Assembly: GCA_046316495.1 (NCBI GenBank)
Contig: JBKDAM010000158.1
Location: forward strand, 1-60,716
From: M3007 sp046316495
GTDB taxonomy: Bacteria; Bacteroidota; Bacteroidia; Chitinophagales; Saprospiraceae
DNA: 60,716 nucleotides
Reading direction: 5' to 3'
The notes under the pieces are model-generated. The model did no database searches. It was given only the letters and a program-made list of their open reading frames with translations, and had not been told where the DNA came from. Shown one piece after another: positions 53,720-60,716 of this stretch (positions within the stretch are counted from its first letter, which is position 1; the number at the start of each line of letters is the position of its first letter). The translations under genes were made by a program, and so were the position numbers.

Positions 53720-55069
53720 ATGAACGTTCCTGTTTCCATATTTTGGTTTCGCCGCGATTTGCGCTTGCACGATAATGCCGGGCTGTATCATGCCCTCACC
53801 GGCCCTCAGCCCGTGCTCCCCCTGTTTATTTTTGACCGAATGATCCTAGACGATTTACCCAATAAACAAGACGCAAGAGTCCAGTTTATCCAGGAGCAAA
53901 TCAGTCAACTTCATACACAACTCCAGGAAATTGGGAGTTCTATCCTGGTAAAAATAGGGTCCCCTCAACAAGTGTGGGAGGAGCTTTTGCAATCGTATCA
54001 AATTACCGCCGTATACACTAATCGGGATTACGAGCCTTACGCACTCGATCGCGACCAACTGATTGGTCAATTACTGGGCAACAAAGGAATCCCGTTGCAC
54101 ACCTTCAAAGACCACGTTATTTTTGAAAAAGATGAAATTCTGAAAGATAATGGAACGCCTTACACTGTTTTCACTCCATATAGCCGTAAATGGCTAACCA
54201 AACTTAATAGTCAACAGGCTCCTATGGAAATGGAAATGGTCTCTCAGTACCTCCTGCCTTACCAGACAGAAGCCCATTTTCATCAATTTTTACCTACTTC
54301 CCCTCTTTCCCTTCCTTCCTTGGAAGACCTGGGGTTCCAAAAATCTTCTATCCCAATTCCACCCACAGTAATCCCGCAATCAATAGTTAAAAACTACGAC
54401 CAAACCAGGAATTTTCCCGCATTGGCAGGAACCTCCCGCTTGGGAGTTCACTTCCGGTTTGGAACCATCAGTTTACGTGAAAAAGCTAGAGCTGCCCAGC
54501 GCCTCAATGCAACTTTTCTCAACGAGCTAATTTGGAGAGACTTTTACAGTCAAATTTTGGCACACTTTCCTAGAGTAGCTACTCAATCTTTTCAATCCAA
54601 ATACGATGCGATCCCTTGGAGAAACAACCTGGACGAGTTTGAGCTTTGGAAAGCAGGTCAAACCGGATACCCCATTGTAGATGCTGGAATGCGCGAACTG
54701 GCTGCAACTGGATTCATGCACAACCGTGTTCGAATGATCACTGCAAGTTTCCTGACCAAACACCTTTTGATTGATTGGCGTTGGGGCGAAAGCTGGTTTG
54801 CAGAAAAACTGTTGGACTACGACCTAGCCAGCAACTCCGGTGGATGGCAATGGGCGGCCGGCTGTGGCACTGATGCCGCTCCTTATTTCAGGATTTTTAA
54901 CCCCACTGAACAAACCAAAAAATTCGACCCAGAGTATAAATACATCCGAAAATGGGTTCCGGAGTTTGGAACTGTCAAATATCCTAAACCGATGGTAGAC
55001 CATGCTTTTGCGAGGAACCGTTGCCTGGAAACCTATAAAAAAGCCCTCGATCCGTCAGCAACAATTTAA
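53720..55069 (+). CDS. Deoxyribodipyrimidine photolyase (class I type)
   Basis: FAD-dependent, light-driven repair of cyclobutane pyrimidine dimers. The product is 449 aa from the ATG at 53720. An N-terminal antenna-binding domain begins FWFRRDLRLHDNAGLY; the FAD domain holds NELIWRDFYSQIL, GMRELAATGFMHNRVRM and WAAGCGTDAAPYFRIFNP, the standard signature of DNA photolyases and cryptochromes. The longer ORF to 53666 adds a segment unlike the family. A cryptochrome role cannot be excluded. It is adjacent to a carotenoid gene, fitting a light-stress theme. Confidence 0.92.
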   Translation: MNVPVSIFWFRRDLRLHDNAGLYHALTGPQPVLPLFIFDRMILDDLPNKQDARVQFIQEQISQLHTQLQEIGSSILVKIGSPQQVWEELLQSYQITAVYTNRDYEPYALDRDQLIGQLLGNKGIPLHTFKDHVIFEKDEILKDNGTPYTVFTPYSRKWLTKLNSQQAPMEMEMVSQYLLPYQTEAHFHQFLPTSPLSLPSLEDLGFQKSSIPIPPTVIPQSIVKNYDQTRNFPALAGTSRLGVHFRFGTISLREKARAAQRLNATFLNELIWRDFYSQILAHFPRVATQSFQSKYDAIPWRNNLDEFELWKAGQTGYPIVDAGMRELAATGFMHNRVRMITASFLTKHLLIDWRWGESWFAEKLLDYDLASNSGGWQWAAGCGTDAAPYFRIFNPTEQTKKFDPEYKYIRKWVPEFGTVKYPKPMVDHAFARNRCLETYKKALDPSATI

Positions 55070-55175
55070 GCAAATCCTTGTTTAGTGGACATTGCTTTGG
55101 CAGTTCGGCATTCTTTTTCTATGCTGATTGGCCTTGTTCACTCTCATTTTCCTAGAATTACCCGTTATAAACATT

Positions 55176-55667
55176 ATGCTGTTGTACACGCTCGTTACTT
55201 TGGCTGCCTATGTAGGCATGGAATTTATGGCTTGGTTTACCCACAAATACCTCATGCATGGCTTGCTTTGGAGCTGGCATGAAGACCATCACCAACCTAA
55301 GCATCTAAAAAAAGGGTTTTTCGAAAAAAACGATCGATTCTTCCTGGTATTCGCCATACCGTCTGCTTTTTGTTACATGTTCGGAAGCATTAAAGCAGAC
55401 CAATATTTTTGGGTCTTCTTTATTGGAGTAGGGATTTCCTTATATGGACTTACTTATTTTCTGATCCACGATGTGTACATCCATCAACGCTTTAGTTGGT
55501 TCCGGCAATTAGATAGCATCTATTCTAGAGCAATCCTTCGTGCACACGGTGCCCATCATGCCAAAACAGGGAAGGAAGACGGCGAATCCTTTGGCCTCTT
55601 GGTCGTACATCCCAAATTTTTTGGTAAACGTCGTAAAACCGAGGCAACAGAAAACATCAACCATTAG
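55176..55667 (+). CDS. crtZ: Beta-carotene hydroxylase
   Basis: Non-haem di-iron membrane hydroxylase adding 3-hydroxyl groups to beta-carotene to give zeaxanthin. The 163-aa product has the His clusters HKYLMH (H23, H28), HEDHH (H35, H38, H39), HDVYIH and HGAHH, and about four hydrophobic helices. The length matches CrtZ. The ORF begins at a TTG (55128), but the ATG at 55176 gives the typical N-terminus. Other carotenoid genes are not in the window. It lies just downstream of the photolyase, possibly co-transcribed. Confidence 0.92.
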   Translation: MLLYTLVTLAAYVGMEFMAWFTHKYLMHGLLWSWHEDHHQPKHLKKGFFEKNDRFFLVFAIPSAFCYMFGSIKADQYFWVFFIGVGISLYGLTYFLIHDVYIHQRFSWFRQLDSIYSRAILRAHGAHHAKTGKEDGESFGLLVVHPKFFGKRRKTEATENINH

Positions 55668-55840
55668 GTTTTTTTTCAGGAAAATACAATGAAAGGCATT
55701 ATTATTTGGCATTCAAATAATAATGCTTACCTTTATACCCATACAGCAAAATAAAAACCGTTAAAAAACCCGCGGCGGAAGGCGAATTACCACTTTTATT
55801 CCAATTATCCCTTAACTATTCCTACCCCTATTTAGGCCTG

Positions 55841-56563
55841 CTACTCCGTTACCTTCCTACGAAATAGTACCGATAATAAAATGTATAGCACCACAGAAAT
55901 ACTCAAAGCCAATGGTCCAAACAGAAAGAATCCTCCAATAAAGTGAAGCAAAACAACCACCAAAGGCCAATTGCTTTTCCAGTCTGCTTTTCGTAGTTTT
56001 AAACCAAACATAGGAATTTCACTGATTAGCAACAAGGACAATACAGGAATCAAGGCATAAACCAACCACTTATTTAACAACAACCAATCGCCTATTCCAA
56101 GTCGGTTTTCATACGCCGCTAAAGTCAATCCCATCACAAAAACGGTTGTAGCCGGGGTACTCAAACCTAAAAAATACGTTGTCTGACGTTTGTCCAAATT
56201 AAACAAACCCAACCGTAAGCCAGAAAATGCTGATAATACAAAGGCCGGTATCGCCCAGAAATCCAACGGAACTATTCCAACAGCGTAGTTTGTATTGGCA
56301 AGCAATAAATACAACATGGCACCGGGGGCTACCCCAAAACTAACCACATCTGCCAAAGAATCCAACTGCTTCCCTAACTCAGACTGCAACTTCATGGCCC
56401 TGGCAGCCATCCCATCCCCATAATCAAGCACAAAGGAGGCCACCGTAAAACCAGCAGCTGTGATTGGATCCCCTTGAAACAAGAATAAAATGGCACAACA
56501 ACCACAAAAAAGATTGGATAGCGTTAATAAGTTCGGTAGATTTAATACAGCGAAATGACTCAT
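55841..56563 (-). CDS. pssA: CDP-diacylglycerol-serine O-phosphatidyltransferase (phosphatidylserine synthase)
   Basis: Makes phosphatidylserine from CDP-diacylglycerol and serine at the inner membrane, leading to phosphatidylethanolamine. The 240-aa product has the CDP-alcohol phosphotransferase motif fully intact: D47, D50, G51, A54-R55, G64, D68, D72, within about six membrane helices. It is the last gene of a minus-strand unit with DUF1015 (8-base gap) and the TonB receptor (8-base gap). No phosphatidylserine decarboxylase gene is adjacent. Confidence 0.93.
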   Translation of the reverse strand: MSHFAVLNLPNLLTLSNLFCGCCAILFLFQGDPITAAGFTVASFVLDYGDGMAARAMKLQSELGKQLDSLADVVSFGVAPGAMLYLLLANTNYAVGIVPLDFWAIPAFVLSAFSGLRLGLFNLDKRQTTYFLGLSTPATTVFVMGLTLAAYENRLGIGDWLLLNKWLVYALIPVLSLLLISEIPMFGLKLRKADWKSNWPLVVVLLHFIGGFFLFGPLALSISVVLYILLSVLFRRKVTE

Positions 56564-56571
56564 AATGCGCT

Positions 56572-57675
56572 TTATGCTAGAGTTGAATGAACTAAACTAT
56601 AAACAGCCAAACCACTTTTTATTCTTGGCTCAAACCAGGTACTCTTGGGAGGTAAATCAAGGCCCAAATCGCTCAAGTAAAACAAATCCTCAAAGGAAAC
56701 TGGGTGTAATAAAAACAGTACCTGATCGGGGCCTGCAAACTGATGCAGTTCTGAAAGAGATTTAGACCCCTCGATGTACCGAATACTGGAAGCTGATCGT
56801 ATATCCTGCAGTCCCAATACCCCCGAAAAAACATATTCATTTAAAAGATGCGCATCCAGTAAATGGCGCTCCGCCTCTTCTTTTAGGGTTAAACGAAAGG
56901 TTCCAGAATCCGTCAATACCAAGAATTCACGCTTTGCACTTGGAAATCGTGCCTGGGGGAGTTGCTCCACTTCAAACCAATTTTGAAGCCCACTTAAAAG
57001 TTGGTCAACCGATAAACCATCGGGCAATGTCAACAATCGGTGATAACCAAGAATATCTAATTGATCCTCAGAAAAGTAAGCACTGAATAATCGGCTAAAA
57101 TCCAAATTACCCTGGGTACCTTCAGGTGCTTTCGACAAATTCGCGATGGTCGTGGTACGGTGGTGACCATCCGCTATGTAAACACAATCTACTAATTCAC
57201 TAAAAAAAGTTTGCAAGGCTTCCAGATCAGATGGCTCTGTCACTGCCCACAGCTGATGCTGTTCTCCAGTCTCTTCCATCTTGAAATCAATCATTGGAAG
57301 ATTGGCAATCGAAAACTGAACTAACCATTCCGTAATAACCGGTTTGGATGGATACGTCAACAAAACAGGTTTGATAACTGCTGTCCACTCCTTTAATAAG
57401 GTGACGTATTCCTCTTCCCGGCGAGTCAACGTCTTTTCGTGTTTCTTAATTTTACCTTCCCAAAAATCAGATACATCGTTCAACGCAATCACCCCAATTG
57501 AACTTGAGCTTTGCGTGCTGATCCGGTAGACATAAAGGGCATTTTTGACAGGTGCAGAATACAGCCCGTTTTCTAAATTTTGTCGAATATCATATTTGGA
57601 CGCCTCAAAAAAAGCATTAATCGCTTTCGTCGGCAATTCCTTGGGCAACAGTAATGAAAATGGTTCTATTCGCAT
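56572..57675 (-). CDS. DUF1015 family protein
   Basis: A 367-aa cytosolic protein of the DUF1015 family, found widely in bacteria and sometimes near serine or cell-wall metabolism; its function is not established to my knowledge. The most telling motif is YIADGHHRTTT at about residues 170-180, with a nearby DFKMEETGE. It sits between the TonB receptor and pssA with 8-base gaps on both sides, so it is translated from the same mRNA. A serine-related role with PssA is possible but only contextual. Confidence 0.9.
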   Translation of the reverse strand: MRIEPFSLLLPKELPTKAINAFFEASKYDIRQNLENGLYSAPVKNALYVYRISTQSSSSIGVIALNDVSDFWEGKIKKHEKTLTRREEEYVTLLKEWTAVIKPVLLTYPSKPVITEWLVQFSIANLPMIDFKMEETGEQHQLWAVTEPSDLEALQTFFSELVDCVYIADGHHRTTTIANLSKAPEGTQGNLDFSRLFSAYFSEDQLDILGYHRLLTLPDGLSVDQLLSGLQNWFEVEQLPQARFPSAKREFLVLTDSGTFRLTLKEEAERHLLDAHLLNEYVFSGVLGLQDIRSASSIRYIEGSKSLSELHQFAGPDQVLFLLHPVSFEDLFYLSDLGLDLPPKSTWFEPRIKSGLAVYSLVHSTLA

Positions 57676-57683
57676 TAATTCGT

Positions 57684-60059
57684 TTAGTTCATATTATAGT
57701 TCACTCCAAATCGCCACAGCCGTCCCTGCTGCAAAGGTAACAACTGATCTTCAGGACCACCGCTAAGATCTAATCCGTATGCCGCCTTATTCAATAAATT
57801 TTGTACCCCAAATAACAACAGAAAATGTTTGTTGACAAAAAAACGAGCTTGAAAATCCCAGGTGCTATATCCGGGAATGCGCGATTTAGGCAAACTTCGC
57901 TTCCAACTTTCAAGGAAGGGGGTCGCCAATGGCAACGTAGAGCCCTGGCGATTCATCAATACCGAAAATTGCAGCCTGCTAAGCGTGCCAGATAACCGGG
58001 CTTGTGACATCCATTCTGGAAAATTTCGTATCTCCTCTGTAGGCTGTAATCCAAAACCAAAATATTCTTTCCCTTCCGTCCTCTGCAACCAGTATTCTGC
58101 CCTCCACAATACCTGCCGCTGAGACCTACCTTGCCGCAACTGGGTTTGCGTACTTTTTTCAAAAACCAACCGTAGTTGAGCGCCCCAAAGTCGCTGACCC
58201 AGCCCGCTCACCGACTGATAACCTCCCAAAACCTGATTGTCCAAGGTGTAGATCAAATAACCATCCCTCAATATATTCATCCCCTGCTGCCAAAATCCAA
58301 TCAGCTCCGACTTTCGGAAGCGATAACCCAGAAAAAAACTTTCCAATTGCTCCAATGGGCGCGCATACTCCCCGCCCGTATAAAGCACTTGTTGGGAGGA
58401 GTTAAATGTATAACTCATACTGGCCTGCGCTTCCTGAAAAGCCCTAAAACTCTTCGAGTAATTGGCGTAAACACGCTGTACACTATCAATTTTGAATTGA
58501 ACCGCTAAACGAGGTGCGTAACCCACCGGAATGGCTCCTCCTTCCTGCAACATCCTTTCTCCAATTAGTGGCGCAACAGCCATGCCAGCCATCCACCTAA
58601 ACCGCTTGCCTTGCCAGTCGAGTCCACTGTAAAGTTGAACCGATGCATTTACCCGAAGATCTACTGGAGCCATTTCATCCCCTAAGACAGGAGGAGTCGT
58701 ATAATAACTAGAAAGAGGGGTCCCCGCAGTTCCTACTAATAGAACCCCCGTATCCCACCAAAGTCGACTCCCCAATTTCCACCGAAAACGAAGATCCATC
58801 CTTAAATCCAGTCCTTGTGCCGCCATAAATCGTTGTCCAGCCGAAAAAAGACTGTCCTCTTGCTGAAGAAATAACCGTCTGGATGCATCCGCCAAGGTAT
58901 CCGCCCGAAAGGCCCAATACCGAAACTGCCGCAGCCGATCAAATCCGTACCGGGCAGAACTGGTATTTTCTACCTCATAATTTTCAACACTGACAGTGGC
59001 AAAAATCTGGTTTCGCTCCGAAGATCGCGTGTACTGCAAAGAATAGGCCTCCAGTCGATCCCGAAAACTATTGCCCAAGGCTGTGTAAGCCATCGCCAGT
59101 GGACTAACCCCCAAAAAGGCCGCCTCCGAGCGATTCATCCGATGAAACTGAAATCGAAATCCCCGCCACTCTACCTGTGCACCAAACATCCTGCTCTCCT
59201 GCTGGGCAGGGGCAAGGCGGGGCAAGGCCCCTGATGAATCCACCTGGATATTAGAAAAACCTGCTAAATCCGAGATCGAAAAACCTGCTGGTAAATAATT
59301 AGCAGGCCTCTGTATGGAGGTATCCCAAAACAAATCACTATTGGAACGAACAGTACTGCTCCCGTACAAACTGAATTTACCGATATTATTACCTTTAAAC
59401 AATTTACCACCCAAGATTAAATCAAGGCTATTAAGTCCAAAACTACCAAATACCAAATCGGCTTGTGTGTACACCGGGCGCTCACTTTCTTTGATGATAA
59501 TATTAATTACCCCTGCACATGCTTCATTCCCATATAAAAAAGCACCAGCGCTCCCGTAGAGAAGCTCGATGCGCTCCGCTTGCCGAATGGGTAATTGCGC
59601 AGCAATAGGCATTCCCAAGGCCATGCTGGGCTTAATCGGCACCCCATTCAATAATATTTTTACATACTGATTCCCTGATAATCCAAGCAACTGAAACAGC
59701 TCTCCTTCCTGAACGGTCCCTGGCTGCGAAACCCGCAAACCAGGAGCAGCTTTTAATACATCTCCCAAGGTACTGAACCCATACAGAGCAATTTCCTCTG
59801 CTGTAAGTACCCAAGTAGAAAAAGGCAGATCCAACGGATCCTCCTCCACTAAAGTAGCCGAAATGATTTTCTCCCGAAAAGATTGAATATCGTATACCCG
59901 AACGTCTGAATCGGAAAGTTTTTCCGGCAATAACAGCATAGAAGAATCCGTCTGACCACAGAGAGTAGACGGGAAAACCAACGAAAATATGATTAACAAA
60001 CCGTAAATTCGCACTCGATCAGCGGTGATAGTACTATTGAGCATCATTTCGACCGTCAA
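57684..60059 (-). CDS. TonB-dependent outer-membrane receptor
   Basis: Outer-membrane beta-barrel transporter powered by TonB. The 791-aa product has a signal peptide (about residues 18-35, ending STLCGQ), a plug domain (about 60-210: VLTAEEIALYGFSTLGDVLKAAPGLRV, LLNGVPIKPSM, IEVLYG-like segment and GVINIIIKES) and a 22-strand-type barrel ending LWRFGVNYNMN with an aromatic end. It lacks the N-terminal carboxypeptidase-like domain and is not next to a SusD gene, so it is probably a siderophore, cobalamin or metal-type receptor; substrate unknown. It is the first gene of the unit with DUF1015 and pssA. Confidence 0.92.
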   Translation of the reverse strand: MTVEMMLNSTITADRVRIYGLLIIFSLVFPSTLCGQTDSSMLLLPEKLSDSDVRVYDIQSFREKIISATLVEEDPLDLPFSTWVLTAEEIALYGFSTLGDVLKAAPGLRVSQPGTVQEGELFQLLGLSGNQYVKILLNGVPIKPSMALGMPIAAQLPIRQAERIELLYGSAGAFLYGNEACAGVINIIIKESERPVYTQADLVFGSFGLNSLDLILGGKLFKGNNIGKFSLYGSSTVRSNSDLFWDTSIQRPANYLPAGFSISDLAGFSNIQVDSSGALPRLAPAQQESRMFGAQVEWRGFRFQFHRMNRSEAAFLGVSPLAMAYTALGNSFRDRLEAYSLQYTRSSERNQIFATVSVENYEVENTSSARYGFDRLRQFRYWAFRADTLADASRRLFLQQEDSLFSAGQRFMAAQGLDLRMDLRFRWKLGSRLWWDTGVLLVGTAGTPLSSYYTTPPVLGDEMAPVDLRVNASVQLYSGLDWQGKRFRWMAGMAVAPLIGERMLQEGGAIPVGYAPRLAVQFKIDSVQRVYANYSKSFRAFQEAQASMSYTFNSSQQVLYTGGEYARPLEQLESFFLGYRFRKSELIGFWQQGMNILRDGYLIYTLDNQVLGGYQSVSGLGQRLWGAQLRLVFEKSTQTQLRQGRSQRQVLWRAEYWLQRTEGKEYFGFGLQPTEEIRNFPEWMSQARLSGTLSRLQFSVLMNRQGSTLPLATPFLESWKRSLPKSRIPGYSTWDFQARFFVNKHFLLLFGVQNLLNKAAYGLDLSGGPEDQLLPLQQGRLWRFGVNYNMN

Positions 60060-60180
60060 AGAAACAGCTTTGAGAGATTATTATCGAACCTTTTTCAGAA
60101 ACAACTGCTCCAAACAGCGAAATTTACCCACTGAAAAGGCCTACCCATTTCTCCTGCGGCTGCCTAATCATCTACGCACC

Positions 60181-60716
60181 ATGCAAAATTTCTCCCATAC
60201 TCTCCTCCTCCTGGCCTGCTGCCTATCCTTGTATTCCAGCTGCTCCTACACACTCCCCGTTCGAGATGGAAAAACAGCTTGGGAACTTAAACAATATGCC
60301 ACTGCCATTCCTTTCCTCCATAAGGAATATGAACGCGCCAACTCTAGAATGGAAAAAGGAAGAATCGCCTTTCGTTTAGGAGATTCCTACAGCAGGACCG
60401 GTCAACCCGAAAAAGCACTCCCCTGGTTTCAAAATGCCTACCAAAACAGCTTTGGACCAGAGGCGTTAAAAGGGTACGCCTACGCCCTTAAACAAGCAGG
60501 ACGCTATCAAGAAGCACAAGACGCCTTCAAAAATTTGGGAATCGAGATAGGTAGTCCGTATGAATACCGGAAGGAAATCACCACCGGCGCACTCGCCCGA
60601 GACTGGGCCCTGACAGCCGATCAATCCGGCTACCTCGTCCAACCCCCCGCCTGTAACTGCCCCCAGAATGACTCTGCCCCCGTCTGGGCCCCCGATGGCC
60701 GCCGGGGGTTCCCCGC
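60181..60716 (+). CDS. TPR lipoprotein, partial (cut by window end)
   Basis: An open frame of 178 codons without stop at the right edge. The start MQNFSHTLLLLACC leads to a lipobox ending YSSC (Cys21), so the product is an outer- or inner-membrane lipoprotein. Two or three TPR-like helical pairs follow (about residues 35-125: YATAIPFLHKEYERAN, FRLGDSYSRTGQPEKALPWF, GYAYALKQAGRYQEAQDAF), then IGSPYEYRKEI and a Pro/Cys-rich part. This beginning resembles Bacteroidota OmpA-family proteins with TPR and PD40 propeller (PorE-like, type IX secretion), but the decisive downstream part is missing. The last 70 bases are unusually GC-rich. Confidence 0.8.
   Translation, partial: MQNFSHTLLLLACCLSLYSSCSYTLPVRDGKTAWELKQYATAIPFLHKEYERANSRMEKGRIAFRLGDSYSRTGQPEKALPWFQNAYQNSFGPEALKGYAYALKQAGRYQEAQDAFKNLGIEIGSPYEYRKEITTGALARDWALTADQSGYLVQPPACNCPQNDSAPVWAPDGRRGFP

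Noticed and set aside
55085..55282. 65-aa ORF upstream of and overlapping crtZ
   Set aside because: It overlaps crtZ in another frame, begins near the photolyase stop, and its translation lacks features; the His clusters of CrtZ fix the correct frame.
1..60716. tRNA, rRNA, CRISPR, transposase, integrase, toxin-antitoxin and phage-defence genes
   Set aside because: Searched for by eye on both strands; nothing with the right structure or motifs was found.

Overview
The window looks like chromosomal DNA of a Bacteroidota bacterium, most likely from the Saprospiria (Haliscomenobacter/Lewinella-like); this placement is inferred from gene content and signals, not computed. Supporting evidence: many genes are preceded by the Bacteroidota -7 promoter element TAnnTTTG (21 copies listed, on both strands); clear Shine-Dalgarno sequences are scarce; two proteins end in gliding-motility/type IX secretion type-B C-terminal domains; glutamine synthetase is the large type III form; and there are Bacteroidota-typical families (DUF3127, DUF4230, DUF2141, DUF1015, a TonB-dependent receptor, lipoprotein signals such as FQAC and YSSC). 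No tRNA, rRNA, CRISPR array, insertion sequence, integrase or phage gene was seen. The region reads as stable core and near-core genome.

Layout. 1-8.3 kb: lgt and ileS (plus), then glutamine synthetase III and an ECF sigma factor (minus). 8.5-13.6 kb: an acidic 160-aa protein with obgE, adk, an FtsB/DivIC-like protein, sucD and AMP nucleosidase. 13.8-19.9 kb: acyl-CoA dehydrogenase, a degenerate SGNH-hydrolase-like membrane protein, a glycosyltransferase fused to a remnant of a phosphoglycosyl transferase, a second ECF sigma factor, and a PhoD-type phosphatase. 19.9-26.1 kb: amino-acid permease, a lipoprotein-like protein, a small ORF, a peptide-ABC substrate-binding lipoprotein, DUF3127 and DUF4230 proteins. 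26.1-36.6 kb (all minus): a second acyl-CoA dehydrogenase, a 1962-aa type IX secreted surface protein, and an S9D glutamyl-endopeptidase-like secreted protease. 36.8-41.1 kb: an overlapping trio (EamA transporter, alkaline phosphatase, aroQ), prfA on the other strand, and a DUF2141 protein. 41.2-46.2 kb: two ABC half-exporters on the minus strand with a membrane glycosyltransferase between them on the plus strand. 46.4-53.6 kb: a small type IX secreted protein, TerC, guaB, nitroreductase, a glucosaminidase-fold protein and a PpiD-like foldase. 53.7-60.7 kb: photolyase, beta-carotene hydroxylase, an operon of TonB receptor, DUF1015 and phosphatidylserine synthase, and the start of a TPR lipoprotein cut by the window end.

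Most of the content is housekeeping, and I found no convincing new multi-gene defence or mobile system. The observations most worth following are: an isoleucyl-tRNA synthetase with a swapped GIHH signature in place of HxGH; two ABC half-exporters whose nucleotide-binding-site deviations are complementary, as in asymmetric heterodimeric exporters, although the genes are separated by an opposing glycosyltransferase gene; two strong promoters (TTG-N20-TAnnTTTG) that lie only 3-4 bases before the start codon, implying leaderless mRNAs for guaB and a type IX protein; a terminator-like hairpin between a promoter element and the terC start codon; and several enzyme folds that have lost catalytic residues (glucosaminidase, SGNH hydrolase, phosphoglycosyl transferase remnant).
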